From: JBLHOS01 sp047623825 | Lineage (GTDB): Bacteria; Pseudomonadota; Alphaproteobacteria; Rhodobacterales; Rhodobacteraceae | Direction of reading: 5' to 3' | NCBI GenBank assembly: GCA_047623825.1 | Contig: JBLHOS010000091.1 | Location: forward strand, 1 to 11,415 | Length of the DNA: 11,415 nt | Shown: positions 1 through 7,065 of the stretch, piece after piece | How positions within the stretch are numbered: position 1 is the first letter of the stretch | Layout: each line of letters opens with the position of its first letter | The notes under the pieces: generated by a model | The model's input: only the letters and a program-made list of their open reading frames with translations | The model's database searches: none | Told to the model about the DNA's origin: nothing | Position numbers and translations under genes: made by a program

Positions 1-593
1 CTCGGCGCCGCATTTCGGGGACAGGAAGGACAGCGATGTGGCCCAATCCAGTCCTTGATCGTAGTTCCGAGTGCCGCTTCCGCAGACCAGCCATTGCTTC
101 ATCGCGCAGCATTCTGGTCGCTGATAGGACGATGGTCTGAACGCCTCAGCTATTGGCGCCACCACCAAGTTTGGCCGTTTCGAATGCATTGCGGCATAGC
201 ATCTGGCCGATACCCAAGTCTGCGATTGGCGCTGTCTCGTTACCAAAAATTTGCCAAAGACTAGATCAGCCCAGTACCTAACGTGAGAGAGCGACGAAGG
301 GCGAGATTTCCGTCCACAGCACCGGCATCAGCTTATGGCAATGAACCACGCGTCCAAAATGTAAACGCGACCACTTGATGAGAGTGTTTTAATGCGGGCA
401 ATCCAAAGTAACGGTTTTGTAACAACACGCTGGTCAAACCGGGACGTGGCGCTTAACCTTTTAAAGCAAGTTGCGGTTTGATGCAGCGCAGGTTCTTGGA
501 GGAGACCCTGTGATAAGGTGCATGTGGCCACAGGAAGGCAACTGTTCGTGAGAGGAACCGATATAAAGTTTCCGCGATTCATTGGGAGGAAAA
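1..593. other. Gene-free left edge and leader of the afu-like operon
   Basis: I find no gene with recognisable protein features here. A plus-strand frame is open from the left edge to base 264, but its composition matches no family I know and it has no ribosome binding site. Minus-strand frames in the stretch are equally unremarkable. The last 150 bases or so should hold the promoter of the transporter operon. I see a TATAAA-like hexamer at 562-567 but no convincing -35 partner, so I do not call a promoter. The left edge could contain the decayed end of a neighbouring gene that lies outside the window. Confidence 0.5.
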
Positions 594-1616
594 ATGAAAA
601 TGAGAACTAAAATCTTGGCCGCCGCTGTGGTCCTTTCGGGCTTTGGGGCAACCGGCGCGTTTGCGCAGTCGGGCGAAGTTGTACTGTATTGCTCTGTCGA
701 CGAGTCATGGTGCCGCGTGATGAGCGAAGCGTTTGAACGCGAAACCGGCATCACCGTGCTGATGACCCGCAAATCTTCGGGGGAGACCTATGCCCAGATC
801 AATGCCGAAGTAGGCCAGCCACGCGGTGACGTGTGGTGGGGTGGCACCGGTGATCCGCATTTGCAGGCAGCCCAAGAGGGTCTGACTGCAGAGTATCAGT
901 CACCGATGCTGGCCGAGTTGAACGACTGGGCCGTGAGGCAAGCCGAAACAGCGGGCTATCGGACCGTGGGCATCTACGCTGGTGGCTTGGGCTTTGGCTA
1001 TAACTCTGATCTGATAACCGAAAATCCACCCGCATGTTGGGCAGATTTGTTAAACGAGGCCTACGTTGATGACGTACAGGTCGCTAACCCCAATTCCTCG
1101 GGTACTGCCTATACCTTGCTGGCCACGATGGTGCAGTTAATGGGCGAGGAAGAAGCGTTTGCCTTTCTCGCACAGCTTCACACCAACGTTAGTCAGTATA
1201 CCCAATCAGGCTCAGCCCCGATCCGCGCTGCTGCAACGGGTGAGACAGCGATTGGCATCGTGTTCATGCATGATGCCGTCGCCCAGACCGTGCAGGGCGC
1301 GCCAATCGTGACTGTAGCCCCTTGCGAAGGCACCGGCTACGAAGTGGGTTCGATGTCCATCATCGAAGGCGGACCGAACCCGGACAACGCGCGTATCTGG
1401 TATGACTGGGCGCTGACCCCGGCAGCACAGGAACTGGGGGCTACGGCCAACAGCTTCCAAGTGCCATCCAATGCCAATGCGGCGACGCCAGATGCGGCTC
1501 CGAAACTGGCTGACATCGAGTTGATCGACTATGATTTTGCCCTTTATGGGTCGAGCGAAGAACGGTCGCGGCTCCTTGCCCGCTGGGACGCAGATATCGG
1601 CTCTCTGCCGCAGTAG
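594..1616 (+). CDS. afuA: ABC transporter periplasmic substrate-binding protein, AfuA/FbpA-like
   Basis: This is the periplasmic binding protein of the importer encoded by the next two genes. I chose the ATG at 594 because GGGAGGA at 584-590 lies just upstream; an ATG at 600 is also possible, and an in-frame TTG at 582 precedes the ribosome binding site and is unlikely. The 340-residue product has a Sec signal peptide (Lys/Arg start, hydrophobic stretch to residue 20, cleavage after Ala-Phe-Ala at 24). The rest reads as a type II periplasmic binding protein, with the opening strand at 28-34 and a Trp-Trp-Gly-Gly-Thr-Gly segment at 81-86. Iron-binding FbpA proteins have adjacent tyrosines after the 'GE-A-I' strand; here that position holds Phe-Met-His-Asp (H226, D227), with E250 24 residues later. 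This matches what I recall of the hexose-phosphate binder AfuA. Family membership is solid; the sugar-phosphate ligand is inference, and iron remains the default alternative. Confidence 0.88.
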   Translation: MKMRTKILAAAVVLSGFGATGAFAQSGEVVLYCSVDESWCRVMSEAFERETGITVLMTRKSSGETYAQINAEVGQPRGDVWWGGTGDPHLQAAQEGLTAEYQSPMLAELNDWAVRQAETAGYRTVGIYAGGLGFGYNSDLITENPPACWADLLNEAYVDDVQVANPNSSGTAYTLLATMVQLMGEEEAFAFLAQLHTNVSQYTQSGSAPIRAAATGETAIGIVFMHDAVAQTVQGAPIVTVAPCEGTGYEVGSMSIIEGGPNPDNARIWYDWALTPAAQELGATANSFQVPSNANAATPDAAPKLADIELIDYDFALYGSSEERSRLLARWDADIGSLPQ

Positions 1617-1625
1617 GCTTGCCGC

Positions 1626-3800
1626 GTGAGCGTTGATATAAAACAACTAAACCGGGCCGGAGCAATCTGGCTCGGTTTGCTGCTGACTGGGATGGTCCTT
1701 TTGCCGTGGTATCGGCAAGACGGGCTGTTTTCCGGCTCGTCTGCCTTGGCGCAGGGGCTGGATGGCAAGACGTGGTTGCTGCCGGGTGTTCTGCTTGCCG
1801 TGTCGCTGATCGTGCTGTCACTCCAGCAAGGGTGGCGCAAGGGGCAGTTGGCAATGGCATTGGTAATTGCCTCGATGATAGTGCTTGTTTTTCAAGGCTT
1901 TGCCGTCGGGCTAAATGGCCCGACTTGGGCGGGCTTTGGCGCACTGTTTCCCGCAGCGTTGGCGGGGCAAACTGGTCTTGGCTGGGGCGGCTTTGTGTCG
2001 GGGTTGGCGCTGTTGGGGCTTTTGTCCGAACTGTCTGCCGCACGGGGGTTTTGCAGGGGTGAGCGTTTTGCTTCGGGAGCCGTTATCATTATCGTGGCGT
2101 TGCTGACGCTGTTTGTATTTTTCCCAATTATCAAGCTGGGCAGTGCTGCATTTGTTGGGCCGGATGGCTTTGCACTTGGTCAGTTCATAGACCGCCTGAG
2201 CGCGCCGGAACTTTGGCGGCTGAACTGTTTTCAGGGCGCGGGCCGTTGTGGCGTGGTGATCAATACCGTGGTCCTTGGGGTCTTGGCGGCGTTGCTATCA
2301 ACCCTTTTGGGTTTGGCATTGGCGATGCTGGTGGCGCGCACGAACTTCCGCCTGAAGAAAGCACTGAGGGCAATTTCGATCTTGCCGATCATTACCCCGC
2401 CTTTCGTAGTCGGTGTTGCGATTATCGTACTGTTTGGCCGGACAGGCGTACTGACCCAACTTGGCGCGGATATTTTCGATGTGCGCGCGACGCGCTGGGT
2501 GTATGGGCTTCCTGGCATCCTCATGGCGCAGGTTTTGGCCTTTGCGCCGGTCACATTTCTTGTGCTTCTTGGGGCGCTAGAGGCAATAAACCCAACCCTT
2601 GAAGAAGCCTCTACAACCTTGGGCGCACGACCCATGAAGACCTTTTACACAGTCACTTGGCCACTTCTGCGCCCCGGATTGGCAGCGGCCTTTTTGTTGG
2701 CCTTCATCGAAAGCCTTGCCGATTTTGGCAATCCGCTGGTGCTGGGCGGTGGGTATGAAGTGCTGTCGACCAAAATCTTCTTTGCAGTCGTGGGCGCCCG
2801 TTACGACCTTGGCAATGCCGCTACGCTAGCCATGATCCTGCTTTCACTGACGCTGGTGGCCTTCTGGTTGCAGATGCGCTGGCTGGGCAACAAAAGCTAT
2901 GTGACCGTGACTGGTAAATCGGATGGGGGGTTGGCTGCACCTGTACCGCAGGTGATCAAGGTGGCGGCAATTGCGCTGATCGTGCCTTGGGTCGCATTCA
3001 CAATTGGCGTCTATCTGATTGTGGTTGGTGGCGGTTTCGTGACCGACATTGGGCGGCTCGACCTGTCACCCACCTTTAGCCATATGGTGACCGCGTTCCG
3101 GTTCGAGTTGGGGTCTGAAGGGCTGCGGCTCTACGGTTCGGCTTGGGACTCGATGATCACAACGCTTTGGGTCTCGGCGATTGCGGCACCGTTCACAACT
3201 GTGATCGGCATTTTGACGGCCTGGCTTGTGGCGCGACAGGATTTTTCTGGCAAACGCGCCTTTGAATTCGGGACGATGTTGTCGTTTGCCATCCCCGGTA
3301 CCGTGGTCGGCGTGTCTTATGTGGCAGCCTTCAATGTGCCGCCCGTAGATATCACGGGCACCATGGCGATCCTCGTTATTTGTTTTATGTTCCGCAACAT
3401 GCCTGTGGGTATGCGGGCGGGTTTGGCCGCGCTCAGTCAGATTGATCGCTCGATGGAAGAAGCCAGCCAGACTATGGGGGCCGGAGGATTGGCCACCCTG
3501 CGCAACGTGGTGCTGCCGCTGATCCGGCCTGCGATCTTTACGGCCTTTGTCTATTCCTTTGTCACGGCGATGACCGCGGTTTCGGCCGTTATTTTCCTTG
3601 TCTCTGCCCGGCACAACATGGCTACGGCCTATATTATGGGCCGCGTAGAGAATGGCGAATATGCACTGGCCATCGCTTATTCAGCGGTGCTCATGATCGT
3701 TATGATCGTCTGCGTTGTACTTATTCAGGTCATCGTCGGCCGACGCGATCTGGGACGACGCAAAGAATTGCAGGGGGCCGCTGTGGCCCCGGCGGAATAG
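1626..3800 (+). CDS. afuB: ABC transporter permease with two fused transmembrane domains, AfuB-like
   Basis: This inner-membrane channel pairs with the binding protein upstream and the ATPase downstream. The start is a GTG nine bases after the afuA stop, with only a weak ribosome binding site, so translational coupling is likely. At 724 residues it is a double permease: two MetI-like domains lie in one chain, each with an ABC-ATPase docking 'EAA' loop, at about 326-352 (E-E-A-S, then G-A-R, ending L-L-R-P-G) and 611-636 (E-E-A-S, then G-A-G, ending L-I-R-P-A). About 150 residues of extra hydrophobic N-terminal segments (roughly 12-30, 50-66, 75-93, 104-134) precede the first domain, making it longer than a minimal fused FbpB. 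AfuB and other FbpB-type permeases share this fused layout, so it supports the family but does not settle the substrate. The reading frame is intact throughout. Confidence 0.92.
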   Translation: MSVDIKQLNRAGAIWLGLLLTGMVLLPWYRQDGLFSGSSALAQGLDGKTWLLPGVLLAVSLIVLSLQQGWRKGQLAMALVIASMIVLVFQGFAVGLNGPTWAGFGALFPAALAGQTGLGWGGFVSGLALLGLLSELSAARGFCRGERFASGAVIIIVALLTLFVFFPIIKLGSAAFVGPDGFALGQFIDRLSAPELWRLNCFQGAGRCGVVINTVVLGVLAALLSTLLGLALAMLVARTNFRLKKALRAISILPIITPPFVVGVAIIVLFGRTGVLTQLGADIFDVRATRWVYGLPGILMAQVLAFAPVTFLVLLGALEAINPTLEEASTTLGARPMKTFYTVTWPLLRPGLAAAFLLAFIESLADFGNPLVLGGGYEVLSTKIFFAVVGARYDLGNAATLAMILLSLTLVAFWLQMRWLGNKSYVTVTGKSDGGLAAPVPQVIKVAAIALIVPWVAFTIGVYLIVVGGGFVTDIGRLDLSPTFSHMVTAFRFELGSEGLRLYGSAWDSMITTLWVSAIAAPFTTVIGILTAWLVARQDFSGKRAFEFGTMLSFAIPGTVVGVSYVAAFNVPPVDITGTMAILVICFMFRNMPVGMRAGLAALSQIDRSMEEASQTMGAGGLATLRNVVLPLIRPAIFTAFVYSFVTAMTAVSAVIFLVSARHNMATAYIMGRVENGEYALAIAYSAVLMIVMIVCVVLIQVIVGRRDLGRRKELQGAAVAPAE

Positions 3801-3807
3801 GAGCTTT

Positions 3808-4821
3808 ATGTCAGACACGGCAATTGAGTTTGTGAACGTCGCGAAACGCTATGGCAGCGCCTTGGCGGTGGATGACATCAGCTTTTCTATCGCCAAGGGC
3901 GAGCTCGTAACCTTCCTTGGTCCATCAGGATGTGGCAAGACCACTTCATTGCGGCTGATTGCCGGGCTGGAACTGCCGAGCGCAGGTCAGGTGCTAATTG
4001 GGGGCCGAGATGTTAGCCTCGATCCCGCATCCGAACGCAATGTGGGTATGGTATTTCAGTCCTATGCCCTATTTCCGCACATGAATGTGCTCGACAATGT
4101 GTCTTATGGCCCGGTGATCCGGGGTGGTAACAAAGCCGCTGCAAACGCCAAGGCCCGCGAGATATTGGAACAAGTCGGGCTGGCAGGGTTGCAAGACCGT
4201 CTGCCGTCTGAACTGTCGGGAGGCCAGCAACAGCGCGTCGCTGTTGCACGCGCCATCGTGCAGCAGCCCGAAGTCTTGTTGTTTGACGAACCACTGTCGA
4301 ATGTCGACGCCAAGCTGCGCCGTAAGGTTCGCGCCGAGATCCGCGATTTGCAGCGCAGGTTCGGCCTGACGGCTGTCTATGTGACCCATGATCAGGAAGA
4401 GGCGCTGGCAGTGTCCGACCGCATCATCGTGATGCAGGCAGGCAAGATCGCACAGATCGGCACCCCGCAGGATTTATACGACCGCCCCGCGACCCCCTTT
4501 GTAGCCGATTTCATCGGAGATGCGAACCTGATCGACGGAATGGTGCAGGGCGGGCAATTCCGTGCGGGCAATCTGAGTATTGACCTTGCCGGGCCAGACG
4601 GGCTTGCCACGATCTCGATCCGACCCGAGCGTATCAGTCTGCACAAGGAGGGCTCTGCTAAAGTGCTCAGTGCTTCCTATCTGGGCAGCCGTACGGAATA
4701 CCTTATTGAAACGGGTGCTGGCGAAATGCTTGTCTCGCGCCCAATTTGGGAAGATGCGTTGCCCGCAGGTGCGGCTGTCAGCATCGATATCCACCCTACC
4801 GACTTGACCCGCGTGAAATAG
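3808..4821 (+). CDS. afuC: ABC transporter ATP-binding protein with TOBE domain, AfuC/FbpC-like
   Basis: This is the cytoplasmic ATPase that powers the importer. The ATG at 3808 has GGAG at 3800-3803 just upstream, overlapping the permease stop; the open frame extends back to 3715 inside the permease gene, but that extension has no homologous look. The 337-residue protein carries every ABC motif: Walker A at 38-46 (G-P-S-G-C-G-K-T-T), Q-loop Gln84, signature L-S-G-G-Q at 136-140, Walker B ending D160-E161, the D-loop N-V-D-A-K-L at 165-170, and switch His194. The region after about residue 230 is a small C-terminal TOBE-like domain containing I-R-P-E at 271-274, typical of the spermidine/iron/maltose importer ATPases. 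Nothing in the ATPase itself shows the substrate; it follows from its partners. Confidence 0.95.
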   Translation: MSDTAIEFVNVAKRYGSALAVDDISFSIAKGELVTFLGPSGCGKTTSLRLIAGLELPSAGQVLIGGRDVSLDPASERNVGMVFQSYALFPHMNVLDNVSYGPVIRGGNKAAANAKAREILEQVGLAGLQDRLPSELSGGQQQRVAVARAIVQQPEVLLFDEPLSNVDAKLRRKVRAEIRDLQRRFGLTAVYVTHDQEEALAVSDRIIVMQAGKIAQIGTPQDLYDRPATPFVADFIGDANLIDGMVQGGQFRAGNLSIDLAGPDGLATISIRPERISLHKEGSAKVLSASYLGSRTEYLIETGAGEMLVSRPIWEDALPAGAAVSIDIHPTDLTRVK

Positions 4822-4830
4822 GAACCCCCA

Positions 4831-5607
4831 ATGACTGACCCAATCGTTGAGCGCTTTGCACTTGCCCAGACCATCGCTTCGGAAGGGGGCGCCTTGGCCA
4901 TGCGCTTTTTCAACGCCCGCGACAGCCTGATAATTGAAGACAAGATGAACCCGCAGGATATGGTCAGCCAAGCCGACCGCGAGGTGGAACTATTGCTGCG
5001 TCAGCGGATCACGGTGGCCTTTCCTGAAGATGCCATTCTGGGCGAAGAAGGCGGCGCATTGGGCGGAACCAGCGGCTTTACTTGGGTCCTCGATCCCATC
5101 GACGGAACAGCGCCGTTTCTTGCCGGGTTGCCGCACTGGTGTGTTGTGATCGCGGTCGTGCAAGGCGATGAGACGGTCGCGGGCGTCATCGATCAACCCA
5201 TGACGGCAGAGGTCTTTTCGGCACGAAAGGGACAAGGGACATGGCTGAATGGCAGGCAGGTCCATGTCGGCACGGAGTTGAAGATTAACAACTGTAACGT
5301 TGGAATGGGTATCAGCCATCGGTCGCCTTTACCCCCCTTCGTCGAGGCGATCGGACGCCTCCTCGCGGCTGGTGGCATGTACTATCGCAACGGGTCGGGT
5401 GCTGTCATGCTCGCCAGTGTCGCTGTGGGGCGACTGGGCGGCTATTATGAGCCGCATATGAATCCGTGGGACTGCCTTGCTGGCTTGCTGATGGTGCGTG
5501 AGGCAGGCGGGCAGACCCTTCCGTTCCCATCAGGGGCGGATGGCGGCATCGTTCTGGCAGCCTCACAGGGGCTCTATGATGATCTTACGGGGATATGCCT
5601 GAGATAG
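4831..5607 (+). CDS. Inositol monophosphatase family phosphatase
   Basis: This is a metal-dependent phosphomonoesterase of the IMPase/HisN/CysQ superfamily, presumably cytoplasmic since no signal peptide is visible. AGGAA at 4820-4824 overlaps the ATPase stop and sets the ATG at 4831. All hallmark metal and phosphate sites are present in 258 residues: K38 and D43-x5-D49, the G-E-E-G-G loop at 71-75, D-P-I-D-G-T at 88-93, and N-P-W-D at 211-214 with D214. Length is normal. Two to four Mg2+ ions in such enzymes hydrolyse inositol-1-phosphate, histidinol phosphate, fructose-1,6-bisphosphate or nucleotide phosphates, depending on subgroup. The stretch after D-P-I-D-G-T (A-P-F-L-A-G-L-P) is closer to HisN-like members than to classical SuhB, so histidinol phosphatase is an alternative. 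Its place as last gene of the transporter operon suggests that it dephosphorylates the imported compound. Confidence 0.93.
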   Translation: MTDPIVERFALAQTIASEGGALAMRFFNARDSLIIEDKMNPQDMVSQADREVELLLRQRITVAFPEDAILGEEGGALGGTSGFTWVLDPIDGTAPFLAGLPHWCVVIAVVQGDETVAGVIDQPMTAEVFSARKGQGTWLNGRQVHVGTELKINNCNVGMGISHRSPLPPFVEAIGRLLAAGGMYYRNGSGAVMLASVAVGRLGGYYEPHMNPWDCLAGLLMVREAGGQTLPFPSGADGGIVLAASQGLYDDLTGICLR

Positions 5608-5706
5608 TTTTGCCGGATTCAGCATATTTATGGCTTCGGATGAGTCTGTACACAGGCATGCAGGCAAACCTCACTTCTTGACCTTAGCTAATCATAAGGT
5701 ACGGTT

Positions 5707-5934
5707 TGTCGACACTGGAGTGGATACTACCGCCGAAGTCGCGTCGAAACGAACCCTCTCGGGATCCTGCTCTGCATAACCCTTCCGGGCAGTGGATGCA
5801 TTTTATGAAATTGATGTGCTAAAGCCTCATGGCCAAGGACTTCGACAGGCAGGGTGTGGAGATCCAAATCCGCATCGCCGTGCTCAACCGCTAGACTGCC
5901 CTCGGCGGGACCCGTCGCAGTTGCCGCAGGATAA
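5707..5934 (+). pseudogene. IS5-family transposase C-terminal fragment, disrupted
   Basis: Only the last part of a DDE transposase can be read, in three pieces. From 5707, one frame gives C-R-H-W-S-G-Y-Y-R-R-S-R-V-E-T. After about 41 extra bases (about 5754-5794), another frame gives M-H-F-M-K-L-M-C, a TAA stop, then S-L-M-A-K-D-F-D-R-Q and on to R-I-A-V-L-N-R with a TAG stop at 5892. A further frameshift then restores the original ending P-V-A-V-A-A-G with TAA at 5932-5934. The pieces are collinear with the usual end of this subgroup (G-Y-H-R-R-S-R-V-E-T-K-M-H-C, then R-L-M-A-R-D-F-D-R-Q, then A-V-L-N), as I recall it. One insertion, two nonsense codons and one frameshift indicate long decay. 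Confidence 0.7.
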
Positions 5935-5970
5935 GTCCGTCTGGGGAACGCGGTAGCCTAACCTTCGACT

Positions 5971-5988
5971 GATTTGTGCAACAAAGCC
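5971..5988 (-). repeat. Right terminal inverted repeat of the IS remnant
   Basis: This 18-base end, GGCTTTGTTGCACAAATC read on the minus strand, lies 36 bases after the ancestral transposase stop, as expected for an IS5-family element. The bases just beyond it (5989 on) belong to the interrupted CobW-type gene or to its target duplication. The partner repeat on the left is missing. Confidence 0.7.
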
Positions 5989-6121
5989 CGCGACAGGTCC
6001 AAATTGGTCCGGATGCATAGGATAGGATCGCATTGAGGAGCGTGGTTTTTCCCACACCCAGAAAGTATGTCAGCAAGGTAAGCGGGAAACGAGTTTTGGT
6101 GATGTTCCTGGTATCGGTCAT
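5989..6121 (-). pseudogene. Truncated G3E/CobW-family GTPase (putative zinc metallochaperone), N-terminal fragment
   Basis: Reading on the minus strand from the ATG at 6119-6121, the first 35 or so residues are a recognisable CobW-family start: a short lead, F-P-L-T-L-L-T, then Y-F-L-G-V-G-K-T-T-L-L-N-A-I-L. Family members read G-F-L-G-A-G-K-T-T at the Walker A loop, so the first Gly has become Tyr and the Ala has become Val; the missing Gly would weaken nucleotide binding even without truncation. Similarity fades after about residue 36, and the frame runs into the insertion sequence end at 5988, so the GTPase body and metal-binding C-terminus are gone. The Zur-like box directly upstream and the zinc genes next door suggest a ZigA/COG0523-type protein that delivered zinc during shortage. 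It is non-functional as it stands. Confidence 0.72.
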
Positions 6122-6139
6122 TTTGTCTTAGCTAATTAT

Positions 6140-6163
6140 ATTGTGATGTTATGACATAATATT
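6140..6163. promoter_or_regulatory. Zur-like operator in front of the CobW-type pseudogene
   Basis: The core at 6146-6157, ATGTTATGACAT, pairs 10 of 12 bases as a palindrome and differs from an ideal ATGTTATAACAT at one position. AT-rich flanks continue the partial symmetry to 6140 and 6163. It lies about 25 bases upstream of the start codon of the truncated GTPase gene, where a zinc-dependent repressor would block transcription. It may now control only a dead gene. Confidence 0.6.
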
Positions 6164-6183
6164 AGATGAGAGGCAAAGATGGC

Positions 6184-7065
6184 TCAACCCAAGTAGGGTG
6201 ACAACATACCGATGCTCATAGCGATGATCAGGGCGCCTCCAGTCACGTGCAGTGTTGCCGAGATGGCTTGCAGGCCTTGGTGATCCCGCGCACCAAAACC
6301 GGCCAACCGCCGAGCGACGACGCCGGAGGTAGCAACCATCAGGTTAAACGCAGCGGTCCCAAGACCCATCGTGATCACGGCAAGGCATCCAACGGCGAAA
6401 GCATCGAACCGAGCCGCGATTACCAGTACAAATAGGGCGCCAGTACAGGGTCTCAGCGCGATGCTGGTGATCAAAGCGACCGCGTCGCGTGTCGATGTAA
6501 GTGTTGCCACATCCTTGACACTTGGACCATGCGCGTGGCCGCAGCAGCTGTGCGCCACCTGATTGGCTTGTCCCATTTTGTACCAACTGCGGGCACCACG
6601 AAATACCAAAACCAGCCCGATTGCCGCAATCGCTGCATAGCTCGCGGGGGCCAGCCAAGCTTCTGTGAAATTGGCTAGATCAGCGGATCCAATTTGCAAA
6701 ATAAAGTAGAGGCCACCGACCAAAAGGATGGCCGTCCCTGCCTGTGCCAGACTGGATAGAACCGTCAATATGCTCAACCGTTTTAGAGTTGCGCCACTGG
6801 CAAGCGCGGCTCCTCCAATCAGTACTTTCCCATGACCGGGCCCAAGTGCGTGGAAGAAGCCATAAGCTGCAGTCGCACTACACAATGTCCAGACGGCTTT
6901 CGGATCGCCAACCTGAATACCTCTTAGGGCGCCCGCCATTACGTTTTGGAACGTGCGTTGTTCTCCGGCGGCCCATTGTTGAATGTCGAACCATGGCACA
7001 ATGCTCCAGGCGGCGACGCCAGCAGCCAATATGCTCGCAACGATGACACCGAACCTTAACCACAT
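6184..7065 (-). CDS. zevB: NicO/RcnA-family membrane metal permease, ZevB-like
   Basis: This inner-membrane protein belongs to the NicO family, which includes RcnA exporters and the zinc-uptake partner ZevB. The 293-residue chain has an N-terminal membrane segment (6-24) and about six more. The family's metal motif H-A-L-G-P-G-H-G-K is at 72-80, and R-P-C-T-G-A at 205-210 is the second conserved helix motif. The central loop (about 160-192) carries C-C-G-H-A-H-G at 174-180, a short metal-binding patch in place of RcnA's long His-rich loop. The ATG at 7065 lies inside zevA (10-base overlap), so the two are translationally coupled. Pairing with a DUF1007 protein inside a Zur-controlled block points to zinc import as proposed for Haemophilus ZevAB; nickel or cobalt transport cannot be excluded from sequence. 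Confidence 0.82.
   Translation of the reverse strand: MWLRFGVIVASILAAGVAAWSIVPWFDIQQWAAGEQRTFQNVMAGALRGIQVGDPKAVWTLCSATAAYGFFHALGPGHGKVLIGGAALASGATLKRLSILTVLSSLAQAGTAILLVGGLYFILQIGSADLANFTEAWLAPASYAAIAAIGLVLVFRGARSWYKMGQANQVAHSCCGHAHGPSVKDVATLTSTRDAVALITSIALRPCTGALFVLVIAARFDAFAVGCLAVITMGLGTAAFNLMVATSGVVARRLAGFGARDHQGLQAISATLHVTGGALIIAMSIGMLSPYLG

Larger units (their letters stand above)
5704..5988 (+). mobile_element. 3' remnant of an IS5-family (IS903-group) insertion sequence
   Basis: Two things identify this scar. The right end, 5971-5988, reads on the minus strand as GGCTTTGTTGCACAAATC, an 18-base terminal inverted repeat that differs from the IS903 end (as I remember it) at three central positions. 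Just inside it lie pieces of an IS5-family transposase C-terminus in two frames. No left terminal repeat and no first two thirds of the transposase are visible, so the left part has been deleted, and no flanking target duplication can be checked. The element is dead. Its right end abuts the truncated CobW-type gene and probably broke it. Confidence 0.72.
5608..6183. other. Decayed intergenic scar between the two gene blocks
   Basis: No intact gene lies in these 576 bases. From about 5704 to 5988 they hold the 3' end of a decayed insertion sequence, then a truncated CobW-type GTPase gene on the minus strand (to 6121), then that gene's Zur-like control region (6122-6183). In 5608-5703 I see nothing recognisable, and no clear hairpin-plus-T-run terminator for either the phosphatase gene or zevB. 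Confidence 0.7.

Noticed and set aside
55..264. Plus-strand open frame near the left edge as a gene.
   Set aside because: No ribosome binding site, no recognisable family, and a composition typical of non-coding frames in GC-rich DNA.
434..481. Inverted repeat TCAAACCG ... CGGTTTGA with a 32-base spacer upstream of the transporter operon, as an operator.
   Set aside because: Eight-base arms at this spacing are expected several times by chance in a window of this size, and no regulator is encoded nearby to support it.
3066..3614. Long minus-strand open frame (182 codons) inside the permease gene.
   Set aside because: It is antisense to strongly conserved permease sequence, rich in Arg/His/Gly as codon-shadow frames are, and matches no family.
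3715..3807. N-terminal extension of the ATPase back to 3715.
   Set aside because: It overlaps the permease gene, has no ribosome binding site, and the ATG at 3808 has one at a normal distance with a typical family start.
594..4821. Calling the ABC transporter a ferric iron importer (FbpABC).
   Set aside because: General family similarity allows it, but the tyrosine pair expected for iron is replaced by Met-His-Asp and the operon ends with a phosphatase. I kept iron only as an alternative.
5683..6140. Near-identical 14-mers (CTTAGCTAATCATA and CTTAGCTAATTATA) flanking the IS/CobW scar, as a target duplication or recombination repeat.
   Set aside because: A 13-of-14 match between two places in 11 kb is expected by chance many times, and IS903-group elements duplicate about 9 bases directly at their ends, not 444 bases apart.
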